Positions 26,100-36,024 of a stretch of DNA of 64,000 nt are shown here, piece after piece (positions within the stretch are counted from its first letter, which is position 1; each line of letters starts with the position of its first letter). The stretch is from positions 124,001 through 188,000 of the forward strand of contig LATX02000199.1 in NCBI GenBank assembly GCA_001466705.2. Direction: 5' to 3'. Source of the DNA: Moniliophthora roreri. Taxonomy: Eukaryota; Basidiomycota; Agaricomycetes; Agaricales; Marasmiaceae. The notes beneath the pieces are model-generated. The model was given only the letters and a program-made list of their open reading frames with translations, was not told the DNA's origin and made no database searches. Made by a program: the position numbers and the translations under genes.

Positions 26100-28182
26100 C
26101 TACAAGCTTAAACCTGCTACCACTCGATAGGTTGTCACCAGAGTAAGGCCATACTGCCACTTCCATCTCTGCATTTCCAGATTGGTTGAATGCAGTTGGA
26201 TGTTCTGGGACAGTTCATGCTGAAACTGAGGAATCAAGGCTATAGGAAATGGTTCCTTGGGGGGATCTAGCTCAATATAGGCCATTAATTCTGGTACTGC
26301 ATAACGTGTTTCAGTGCCAACACCACCTACACAGAGCTAATGTTGACCTACTCTTTTCCAGATGAACAATCCAACTGTCACTGCATTTGTGTTGATGCAT
26401 GCAATTCAGCATGTCATTCAAGATGCCAAAGTTGGGAATGATAGACTCTGGATGAGTAAAAAGAGGTGTGTTCATATCTTGGTGCTCCATGCCTCGCAAT
26501 CCCTTTGTAGCCTGGCTCTGAGTCCACACTCAAATGGGACTAGCACACTTCCTCCCATTCTTGAATGGGATCAAATGGTGGTTCCAGTCATTAGCCCATG
26601 CCTTGACATCAGAGTTGATGTCAGGAAGGAAATAAGAGATGTAGTAGCCCTAGATGCCACTTCTTGTAAACATCAAGGCCATAATTAAGCTCAAGTTTGT
26701 CAAAGAATTCACACCAGGGGTCAGTGATGTTGGCATTGATCTCAACATTGGATCTTTTGGCATGGGTATTTGAGGTTGACCTGTAGGATGAGGTGAGGAC
26801 CATTCGAATCACTGAAGTGCATGCAGATACTCACTTTCCAAAGATATAGCCCTTGTCACCTCAGTAGTTGAACATCCACTGAGCCACTATTATGTTCTCA
26901 ATGCCATGATCGCCTTGACATTGTTCAGGAACACCCTACTCCTTGACAGCCTGAAAGAAGACAAAGAGGACAGTACATTGCCTGTTATTTGCACTAGCAT
27001 GCACTCCACACACAACCCAGGACTCTCTATCATAGAACCCATGGATAACAATTTTCCAACAAATTAGCTCTGTAACAGTATTATGAAATTAAGAGGAAGG
27101 TGTGTTCACAAGTGATGCACTATGATTTCCATCATTATGCCACATTGCATTAGCACCTGCGCAGTGGTATGAAGTATGAACAATAGTACACTTAAAGAAA
27201 CTGGGAGCTGGGCCTCAGACTCTGTGCATTGTTTCCAGAAGCCGTTTATCAGAGAGGTGGATATCTAGTGCCTCTAACACACCTCGTAACATGCCAAGTC
27301 CATATTTCTTGCATGTCCAAAGGATGGCCAGTACAATATTGTCAAGATTGGTGTCCCTGATCTGGGTCATCATTGGACATGTAACAACATGGTACCATCA
27401 CTCTTGCTCTTCTGCATCAACAGTATGCTGGAATAGAGCTTGGCCGGGTTCCACTAAGGACAATTCAAGTTGTCATCTCTGGATCAATTTAGAATGGGCA
27501 AGCATATCCTCAGCCACTTTGGATGTGGATCCCTGATGCTGTTTTGACAAGACCTTCAGAAGATCCTCATTGATGACCTTCCTAGAACGACCAACCCAAC
27601 CTCCCCTATTCGTCACACCTTGTTGTACCATCAAAATGTATCAGAATGGCTTCTCAGTGTCCTTGATAGCGTTGGTGAGCTTTGAGCACATGTTGCTGAC
27701 CCCCTCTTGGATGTGCTGACACACAGGGATGGGAAGTGCTGACCAGTGCTGAGATACCAATCAGCAACATGTTGGGTGAGCAGTAATTGGTTCTTCTACT
27801 ACCCAAAAAGTGCTATCATAGGAATCCAGGGCAGCGAGCTGAAGCTGCAGTCTGTGTGAATCAAACTTGGCTGCCTTGAGTATATTACTAATGTTTCTGG
27901 ACAGCATGGTATAATGTGACATGAGATGCCTGTGAGCAAGAGGGACATCAAGCTTCTGAGGGGTGTTCATGAATGTGGTATTGAATGAAAGCAGGTAAAG
28001 AGCTCCAACAAACTTTCACTCATTATCATTGGCATAACCATGTGGTAAGCATGCGAGATCTCTCCAGGTGCATCAGACACATTCATGATGATTTCCAATT
28101 TAATCCTGAGGAATACAAAATATTCTGGATAATCAGTTTGGATGTACAGTTTTTCCAGGCTATGGTAATCCCAGTGTGTCAT
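26100..28182 (-). pseudogene. Integrase-core (rve-type) protein relic with traceable introns
   Basis: The minus strand carries a decayed member of the integrase-core-domain protein family common in mushrooms. N-terminal helical and helix-turn-helix-like parts lie at about 28182-27180 (GRSRKVINEDLLKVL). The catalytic core follows with WHNDGNH, KIVIHGFYD, ANNRQCTVLFVFFQAV and GDHGIENIIVA. Splicing GTGCATCACT...TTACAG inside the core restores DGNH-KLICWKIVIHG, and GTGAGTATC...CCTACAG restores GKSTSNTHAKRSNVEI, both matching the family pattern I know. C-terminal parts (FFDKLELNYGLDV, HLLFP, INSDVKAWANDWN, a DPPKEPFP segment) reach about 26100. In-frame stops break it, for example TAG in AVKE-stop-GVP, TGA in FNY-stop-GDKG, TGA in KPF-stop-YIL. 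Asn replaces the usual hydrophobic residue in H-x-DG-x-H. Such proteins are either DDE transposases or genes derived from them. This copy cannot be functional. Confidence 0.8.
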
Positions 28183-28458
28183 GCTGACCTTTTTTCAATG
28201 TATTTCTCGCAACCCAATACCCATCACACCAGCATCATACCTCATTGTTGCATCCTGCATCAATCTATCCAAAGAAGCTCAAATGAATAACCTAGCTGCT
28301 TGTGTTATCAGAGTGAAGAAGAGTGATAGTACAGAGTTTGCACTAGTAGAGAGCAATGTACAGAGCTTTCTATGATACCAATGTCTGGACTTTGGTGAGC
28401 AGACTGATCATGCCAGAAGAAGATAACTGATATATATGCTGAGATAGGTGCCACTCTA

Positions 28459-29495
28459 GTGGGGTGGCTGACTTTGCACACTGCTTGGGATCATCAGCTC
28501 AGAGCATACCTCAAGGCATTACTAGCTGAAAATATTGTTGTCTGTGTGGCTTCATTGTATCCAGGTACTATGTCAGATATTCTGCATGGCAGGGAACAAC
28601 GGGAGCTTGGAACAGTCTGGATTGCAGACAGCAAACTACAGTTCAGCAATACAGAGATGCTGGTCCATGCTGCAGACCCTGCAAGCCAGTCCATGTGGGA
28701 TGAGGTATATTACAATGCTCTTCATAACACCCAGGTTTATGCAGTTCTTCTAGTTTCTCAAAAGCACTGGGTACACATCCTTGAGCTGGTAGTGTCAGAA
28801 TGCTGGCTCATTATCCTTATTATCCTTAGGTTGTGAAAGTACCCTCACCACCGCCTGTACAACATGTTTCACCCATATACTTATTGGTAGAGGCAGCGCA
28901 AAGGCAGAACTGGGATCAAACATTCTCATTTGTATTGGAAACTATTCTGGAGTTAGGTGTCATGGGTGTTTCTCCAATATATGGCAAATATGTTGTGTGC
29001 AAGCTGTCCTATAAAATTAGCACTATGCTTTTTAAAGGACACTTGTCTTTTGGCACAGATGGCAAGGGAAAAGAGATCTGCAATTGGATGAAGGAGAATC
29101 TCCATGAGGTTCCATTCATCTTTCAGGTGCCAGCAACATTTCAAAATGTGTATGGGAAGATCTATAAGAATTCTGATGCAGCATTCTTCAGAATGAAGAT
29201 TAGGCAGAGTGAGGATCATTTGGTGCTTGTAGGTGAGTCCAAGAATGAAGAATGCACTGTAACAGGTTGCTGATTTGGCTACCCTACAGGTAAATCAAAG
29301 CTGGTCTTTGACCTGCTAGTGGTTTGGACATGGGATCTACAAGAAATTATACAAGAACTGTGCAAGCTCTACCCAGATCCAGCTATCCTTTCAGCAGTCA
29401 ATGCAACAGTTAGCATTGACTGCTTGCATGACTATTTGCAGGAGATAATAGATGGTAAACTGGGAATAATGCCTGCCTTTCCAGTGCTATGTTAG
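28459..29495 (+). CDS. Three-exon orphan gene, fully open
   Basis: Exons 28459-28788, 28830-29232 and 29290-29495 join through GT-AG introns of 41 and 57 nt to give 313 codons ending TAG, with no stop. The frame opens before 28459 and no ATG marks the start, so an upstream exon is likely. The coding-like frame at 28181-28375 may belong to it. The product is globular in composition (CVASLYPGTMSD, WDEVYYNAL, QKHWVHILEL, then LSFGTDGKGKEI, FDLLVVWTWDLQEI) with no membrane segment longer than a few residues and no recognised domain. It is the longest intact coding model in the left 46 kb, wedged between the integrase relic and a motif array. It could be a cargo or accessory gene of a mobile element, but that is only a guess from position. 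Confidence 0.5.
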
Positions 29496-30449
29496 TTCTA
29501 GTGTTTTACAAGTTGAAGCCTAGTTTTAGTTGTTGTCACTACATAGATATCAAATCATAAGTATTAGTGGCTGTGCATACCCTTAAAAGATGACTGCATT
29601 TCTAAAAGAGGAAGGCACACTTATTTCTTTCTAGTCTCATCTTCTAGGGTAGGTGTCTGTGAAAGGAAGGTATCACGAGACTAATTTCTTTCGCAGCATA
29701 AAGAATACTGATTCTAGATGGGGATGCAAGTGGAGTGAAGTAGATTGTTTCTATAGTTATGGGTCATAAGGAATTTCCAAAAATTGGGGGTCAAAAGTCC
29801 GTATAGAGTCTACAAAGGCAGCAAGAAACCAATTGTTGGCACAATTCTGGCTCTGAAGAGTGCTTGACAACTCGGTGTCCATCTCTATATACATTACCCG
29901 TTCTAAGGTATTGAGATCAGGACCCAATGTGATGTGACCATGGTGATAGTAAGGCCACGCAACTGGGTGAACAAAAATCTGCATGGTGTACCACTGGTGT
30001 ATCAGAAGAGGATCTTGGATAAGAACTGAAAGGTGCTTGCTTTGATTGGATATGTCTAAATGCTCAAGGGAAATACTGCTTGGAGGAAAGCAGCACAGTG
30101 TTTCTCACTCTCTGTCCAAATAGGTGGTACTCCTTTGATTGACCAGCAAATATTAAAGCCGCCCTGACCTCACAGAAAGTCATGAAGGCAATCTCTAAAC
30201 AAGGCGGTATCATGCCGTGCATCCTGTGTGACCAGAGAAACCAGTGGGGCTCTTGCCAGTTGAAGATTAATAACAATGTTTTGTATCAGATTAGGGTGAC
30301 TGAGATTCCACATTGTTAGCATGGATGGAGTGTGAGCTTTACAGGCATACAGAGTATTCCCAGCATCGATTATACTGCTAGAGACTGAATGTACAAATTC
30401 CAAGATTGTTATGGGATCCATAGTGTTGGTGGTAGTTAAAACATTCAAG
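29496..30449 (-). pseudogene. Minus-strand coding-like fragments, unknown
   Basis: Minus frames 30448-30170 (92 codons, LEFVHSVSSSIIDAGN) and 29984-29757 (75 codons) read like protein and may be exons of one decayed gene. A segment between them (GGFNICWSIKGVPPIW) is open in another frame. No domain was recognised. Confidence 0.3.
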
Positions 30450-30740
30450 AGTCAGTGTGATCAGAATGGAAGGTGTAAGGACCTCAAACACTATGTGACG
30501 ATGGAATGCAAGAATATGATGCTGTTCACAGTGTCCTCATGGTGGTTCACAATGATCTATGGCACACTCACAATGATGACTTCTCAGAAAGAATTTTAGC
30601 CAGTCACCTTGTCACGGTGAGGATCACAGTGCATCACTGTAGCCAACGGTGGTCCACACTGTGCCATTGTGATTCACAGATAGTGACAGTGTTCCATTGT
30701 GAGTTACTGTGGATTATCAAGGATCACAAACGAAAGTGAA
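30450..30740. repeat. Array of CACNGTG-type palindromic motifs
   Basis: About 290 bp crowded with short words such as TCACGGTGAGGATCACAGTG, CATCACTGTAG, CACACTGTGCCATTGTG and CAGTGTTCCATTGTG. They are variants of CAC-N-GTG joined by spacers ending in AT. The same style of array occurs at 46.5-46.76 kb. Possible subterminal repeats of a DNA transposon. Confidence 0.6.
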
Positions 30741-31482
30741 TTTTGTCCAGCAAAACAAGCTATATACTGGACTCATTGCTCAATATGTTGTACTACTTGG
30801 GTTCAGCCAATGATTACACATGGGTACTACATGGCACCAAGCTCTGCTTATTGCTTGTATCATCCCTTACCTGGAAGTTGAAGCTGCTAGTCCTGCAAGT
30901 TCTTAGGCCAAAGGCAACCTTTCTATTGACATATTGTGGATTCTTATTCCAATGGCGCTGCTCAGTGACTCCCCGCCCTCGTGAATCGACAAAGTATGGG
31001 GTAATGTAACAACAAACCTGATATTCTTATTCGAGTCAGTTTTCATATGCACACTTTTGGCTAGCACAAGCATGGACATGGACAACCCAGATACATGTGA
31101 ATGCTAGTGGAGTGAGTATAGAGATTGCATTAATGGGTTGTAACATGGATATTATAATTATAGTGAGTGCCAAATTTGAAATATGTCTGAGTGAGTGATT
31201 TCCAACTCATTATGGATTTACAGCTGTTTTTGATATCCTACTGCTATACCCAAGTACTTCCATGACCAGTAGATCAAATGCCATGAAATGATATGCCTTT
31301 CCTTCCACATTATACTCTGAATGAAACATGCCCCCCAGTATTTCTGCAGTCAGTTGTGGCCCAGCAGTCATGACCTTGATACACATGTACTCTCCTTCTA
31401 CCAACCCAGACGAAATGCAAAACATTACAGCTGCACTTTCTCTTAGCCTGCAGAGCTTGGAAATCCTACTACAAAACACAAG
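30741..31482. other. No recognisable gene
   Basis: Short frames only; nothing recognised before the R1 repeat. Confidence 0.4.
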
Positions 31483-31850
31483 AATTGGGGGACAGCTGCT
31501 GATGAAAAAACAGAGAATGAAAACTACCAAGAAAATGAGAAATGAGATATACCTGAATTTTGAGGATATCCCTGTTTTTCGAAGAATTCCCTTCGCTTGT
31601 TGTTCCCCTTTCTTTTCTTTTCTTTTCTTTTCTTTTCTTTTTCTCAACTGTTATCCTGGTTATCCTCGAAAAATGAGGAATAAGGTCATTCCCCAGATTT
31701 CAGAGATAATATTTTCCCTTATAAGGTTGGCTCACCGTCTTGGCTCACACACCCTCCTTTCGCTCTTACCCTCACTATGCCAGTCTGCCCTCTGGTCTGC
31801 TCACCGCTACACTCACTAATGTTGATGCCGACTGCCCCCAGGTGCCTGGA
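31483..31850. repeat. Dispersed repeat R1, copy B
   Basis: Second copy of the 6627-6989 element in the same orientation, with the (TTTTC)n tract at about 31610-31640. Its right half lies inside the 1650-bp duplicated block, so the same part appears a third time from 33346. The open frames across it on both strands are by-products of the repeat. Confidence 0.8.
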
Positions 31851-32274
31851 TGTCAGTACTACAGGCAAGCATGTCCCGTGCTCATGACTCAATGCGTTTT
31901 TTTGGTAGGCTTTTAATTTCTGTTAGATAGTGGTAGTTATCATTTAGTTAGGATTTAAAAATATTGTATCTACTGCTTAAAAATCCAACAGAGGCCCTTT
32001 ATTTCAGATTAATGCATGAATTGAGGTACTGAGGGCTGTTGCTCACAGCCAGCCAAAGCTATCGTTCGCCATACACTCAAAATGGTACTTACTCAATAGC
32101 AGATAGTGTAGACTGTTAGCAGCAAGCTTTCCCATCAATGAATCAAATATTGAAAATCTGGATTCACGATAGTAGCTACTGGAAAGAGACTCCTGAGCAT
32201 AAGTTCATGAAATGATGAATTTCTAGACTCTAATGGATGTGACTATTGGTGTTGAGCTTGATCATTTTATCATC

Positions 32275-32970
32275 AGCAAAATGGACACCTAAATATATTG
32301 GAATAAAATGAGTGAAAAATGTTATAATGGCCAAAATACATTATAATCATTATAGTGTATTTTAATGTAATATAATTGTTGTTCCTTTATTTTAATGGAT
32401 TAAAATGGAGCAAAATGGTTATAATGTATTCTGGCTATTATAATGTATTTCAGCCATTATAATGCATCAGTCCCACCTGGGGGTCAGGGACAAAAAGAAA
32501 TGATATTTATTTGTTGCAACTCCATAAGCCGAACCCTTGACCTCAAGGTGGATTAGTCAGCAACCTTTACAGCTGCTGGGTGCTCAAGACCACTGTACCA
32601 GTGCCATATGCTTATTAGCACACATAGTGCAATATATCCCCTTACTCAAAAGACCTATCTTCACCCTCTTGTGTTTCTATTGATCAAATCCCCAACCAAA
32701 AGCTTCTCTTTACTTTATAGAGTCCTCTCCCTGTCCTCTGTTACAATCTATTTTACTACATTATAATAACTCTGTCTCATTTTATTGCATTTTAATGTAC
32801 TATAATAATACCATCCTATTTTATTGTATTTTAATGGATTATAATAACACCAGTCTCATTTTAATGCATTTTAATATATTGTAATAGCATTGCTTGATTT
32901 TAATTTATTATAATGGACTAAAATCAGCAAAATACATTATAATTTATTATGTTTAGGTGTCCATTTTGCT
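32275..32970. mobile_element. 0.70-kb element with perfect 19-bp terminal inverted repeats
   Basis: The left end is AGCAAAATGGACACCTAAA and the right end is its exact reverse complement. The interior is very AT-rich and built from recurrent ATTATAATG and TTTTAATG words, except for a GC-richer tRNA-like island at about 32482-32606. It has no coding capacity. I infer a non-autonomous DNA transposon (MITE-like). The flanks (TTATCATC on the left, AATGATCA on the right) do not give a clean target duplication. Confidence 0.7.
32482..32606 (-). ncRNA. tRNA-derived SINE-like sequence inside the TIR element
   Basis: Read on the minus strand from 32606, the sequence begins GGCACTGGTACAGTGGTC and continues TTGAGCACC, a close match to the D-arm and A box of a tRNA. 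It then has a CAGCA...TGCTG anticodon-like stem with an enlarged loop, and GAGGTCAAGGGTTCG, resembling the variable loop and B box. The 3' half of the T-arm is degenerate, so it is not a functional tRNA gene. A T-rich and A-rich tail follows. This fits the head of a tRNA-related SINE with internal RNA polymerase III promoter boxes. Confidence 0.55.
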
Positions 32971-33344
32971 AATGATCACAAGGAGGTGCCAAAAATTTTA
33001 AAATCATACCAGGAGTACATTTTTGTTTTTCGATGTCGAGGAGGGAACCAACCTACCTCCACATGACAAAATTACTATAAATGGAAATAATTACTTAAGC
33101 AGGTACCACCCCAGACTCAATATTTCCTTTGCTTCACTCTCCGACACACTTTGCATGACCAGCATCGCGCCATGAAGTCTTCGTCCTTATCAAGGCAACA
33201 GATGTGATACTAAGTGGTGGAGAGGTGAGCTATAACTCTGAATAGCTGGAGAAAATCAAGTACTGGCCCAGACTGTTTCACAACTGGCTGTCTTACACTG
33301 CACCACCATACTAGGGTCCTGCTGCTCCTCTGCTGATATCAGTT

Positions 33345-33345
33345 N
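33345..33345. other. Single unresolved base between identical blocks
   Basis: One N separates the two copies of the 1650-bp block. It probably marks a contig join rather than one unknown nucleotide. Confidence 0.8.
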
Positions 33346-33925
33346 AGATTTCAGAGATAATATTTTCCCTTATAAGGTTGGCTCACCGTCTTGGCTCACA
33401 CACCCTCCTTTCGCTCTTACCCTCACTATGCCAGTCTGCCCTCTGGTCTGCTCACCGCTACACTCACTAATGTTGATGCCGACTGCCCCCAGGTGCCTGG
33501 ATGTCAGTACTACAGGCAAGCATGTCCCGTGCTCATGACTCAATGCGTTTTTTTGGTAGGCTTTTAATTTCTGTTAGATAGTGGTAGTTATCATTTAGTT
33601 AGGATTTAAAAATATTGTATCTACTGCTTAAAAATCCAACAGAGGCCCTTTATTTCAGATTAATGCATGAATTGAGGTACTGAGGGCTGTTGCTCACAGC
33701 CAGCCAAAGCTATCGTTCGCCATACACTCAAAATGGTACTTACTCAATAGCAGATAGTGTAGACTGTTAGCAGCAAGCTTTCCCATCAATGAATCAAATA
33801 TTGAAAATCTGGATTCACGATAGTAGCTACTGGAAAGAGACTCCTGAGCATAAGTTCATGAAATGATGAATTTCTAGACTCTAATGGATGTGACTATTGG
33901 TGTTGAGCTTGATCATTTTATCATC

Positions 33926-34621
33926 AGCAAAATGGACACCTAAATATATTGGAATAAAATGAGTGAAAAATGTTATAATGGCCAAAATACATTATAATCA
34001 TTATAGTGTATTTTAATGTAATATAATTGTTGTTCCTTTATTTTAATGGATTAAAATGGAGCAAAATGGTTATAATGTATTCTGGCTATTATAATGTATT
34101 TCAGCCATTATAATGCATCAGTCCCACCTGGGGGTCAGGGACAAAAAGAAATGATATTTATTTGTTGCAACTCCATAAGCCGAACCCTTGACCTCAAGGT
34201 GGATTAGTCAGCAACCTTTACAGCTGCTGGGTGCTCAAGACCACTGTACCAGTGCCATATGCTTATTAGCACACATAGTGCAATATATCCCCTTACTCAA
34301 AAGACCTATCTTCACCCTCTTGTGTTTCTATTGATCAAATCCCCAACCAAAAGCTTCTCTTTACTTTATAGAGTCCTCTCCCTGTCCTCTGTTACAATCT
34401 ATTTTACTACATTATAATAACTCTGTCTCATTTTATTGCATTTTAATGTACTATAATAATACCATCCTATTTTATTGTATTTTAATGGATTATAATAACA
34501 CCAGTCTCATTTTAATGCATTTTAATATATTGTAATAGCATTGCTTGATTTTAATTTATTATAATGGACTAAAATCAGCAAAATACATTATAATTTATTA
34601 TGTTTAGGTGTCCATTTTGCT
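33926..34621. mobile_element. TIR element, copy within the duplicated block
   Basis: Same element as at 32275-32970, shifted by 1651, with the same 19-bp ends. Probably the same genomic locus shown twice. Confidence 0.65.
34133..34257 (-). ncRNA. SINE-like tRNA-derived sequence, duplicate
   Basis: Same sequence as at 32482-32606, shifted by 1651 bases. Probably the same locus shown twice. Confidence 0.5.
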
Positions 34622-35211
34622 AATGATCACAAGGAGGTGCCAAAAATTTTAAAATCATACCAGGAGTACATTTTTGTTTTTCGATGTCGAGGAGGGAACC
34701 AACCTACCTCCACATGACAAAATTACTATAAATGGAAATAATTACTTAAGCAGGTACCACCCCAGACTCAATATTTCCTTTGCTTCACTCTCCGACACAC
34801 TTTGCATGACCAGCATCGCGCCATGAAGTCTTCGTCCTTATCAAGGCAACAGATGTGATACTAAGTGGTGGAGAGGTGAGCTATAACTCTGAATAGCTGG
34901 AGAAAATCAAGTACTGGCCCAGACTGTTTCACAACTGGCTGTCTTACACTGCACCACCATACTAGGGTCCTGCTGCTCCTCTGCTGATATCAGTTCCCCA
35001 TATACACATTCCATTTCATGTGCTACTGCCTTTCTTCTCATTCCCCACTGTCTCTGACCTAATCTGATTCTGCTAATCTCAGTATCATCCATTGTCGAGG
35101 GGTTAACAGCTAGGACTTTAGGTGAGGAATTTTGAGGGTTTGGGATGGTAATGGATGGTGCCAAATAGTGAGTTTCAATATTCATGTATGTCAGTGCTGT
35201 GACTGAACTAT

Positions 35212-35567
35212 TCATAGGCGTGTCTGGTTCATCCCGGGCTGTTGAATGGCAGATGGAACCATCGGTAGAGGTGAGGATTGCCTGAAAAACCCTCCAATGC
35301 TTGTTTGAACCTTCTTTGAGCACCGTGCATGCTTTTCAGCCTCTCTTTTGCACTCCTCCTTCAGATAGTGTTGCTTGATAAAGTTAACTTTCCCTTCTGG
35401 CCCCAGTCCAAGCCTTTTCTTGCATGCAGGACATGTAACCTTTCCATCTGGCTCAATAGTAATGTCCTCTGGCTTCTAAAATGAATACACTTAATACTGT
35501 TTCCTCTGATTGAAGCATAATAGCATACCAAGGTCAGTGGATAGTGCTTCTGTCTTGTCATTGTCAT
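35212..35567 (-). pseudogene. Small zinc-finger-like protein gene, likely frameshifted
   Basis: ATG at 35565-35567 starts exon 1 (35567-35529, MTMTRQKHYPLTL). A 53-nt GT-AG intron (35528-35476) leads to exon 2 (35475-35212), giving 100 residues. Exon 2 holds CPACKK, then GLGPEGKVNFIKQH and LKEEC. This C-x2-C...H-x4-C spacing suggests a zinc-binding finger like those in orphan and transposon-linked proteins of mushrooms. Past about 35260 the neighbouring frame (34907-35323, NSSVTALTYMNIETHYL) looks more protein-like than the short tail here, so a frameshift has probably cut a longer protein. DNA or RNA binding is plausible but not shown. Confidence 0.5.
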
Positions 35568-36024
35568 GAACAAGACTCTGAGCAGGTTGGACACTCAACC
35601 AGATCATACACAAAGGATCTACAGGCATTATCAAAGGCAAAATAGTTTATTCTTCAGTCATATCAACATGCTTCAAGTCATGGAAAAACATGTATCTGAG
35701 GAGCGGAAAAAAAAATTTCAAAGTCCATCACCAAACCTACCTACCTAGCTCCAGTACAGGATTGGCAGCCCAGTACCCCCTTGGATGATCATGGGGTGTA
35801 CATTGCATGATATTATACCTACAGTATCAGTAGTACGATGGCTCCTCAGTATAATGCATAATTATATAATGGTCCATTTTCCAGCAGTCACTTCAAAAAT
35901 GACACTTTATAGCATGAATATCTGCAGTACATATTCTTTCTTTGTGTTGTGAAATGGTATTTTACATACTCAGACTCATTTCAATATCTTTATATTCCTC
36001 TTACTTGTCTTATCCTCTAGTTTT
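35568..36024. other. No recognisable gene
   Basis: AT-leaning spacer between the zinc-finger-like gene and the R2 repeat; short frames only. Confidence 0.4.

Larger units (their letters stand above)
31695..33344. repeat. 1650-bp block, first copy, ending at an N
   Basis: This block is repeated at 33346-34995 at a constant offset of 1651 bases. By eye I see no difference. The two copies are separated only by a single N at 33345. It contains the TIR element, the SINE-like body and half of R1. Confidence 0.9.
33346..34995. repeat. 1650-bp block, second copy
   Basis: Apparently identical to 31695-33344. Unlike the first copy it continues smoothly to the right: a minus-strand coding frame (34907-35323) crosses the block edge at 34995 without a break, whereas the first copy stops at the N. 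Confidence 0.9.

Noticed and set aside
31210..31819. Overlapping long frames on both strands (145 and 163 codons)
   Set aside because: They lie within the R1 repeat and its flank, cross a (TTTTC)n tract and mirror each other. They are by-products of the repeat.
32513..32606. Intact tRNA gene
   Set aside because: The T-arm 3' half and acceptor stem are degenerate and the anticodon loop is too large, so a SINE head is the better reading.
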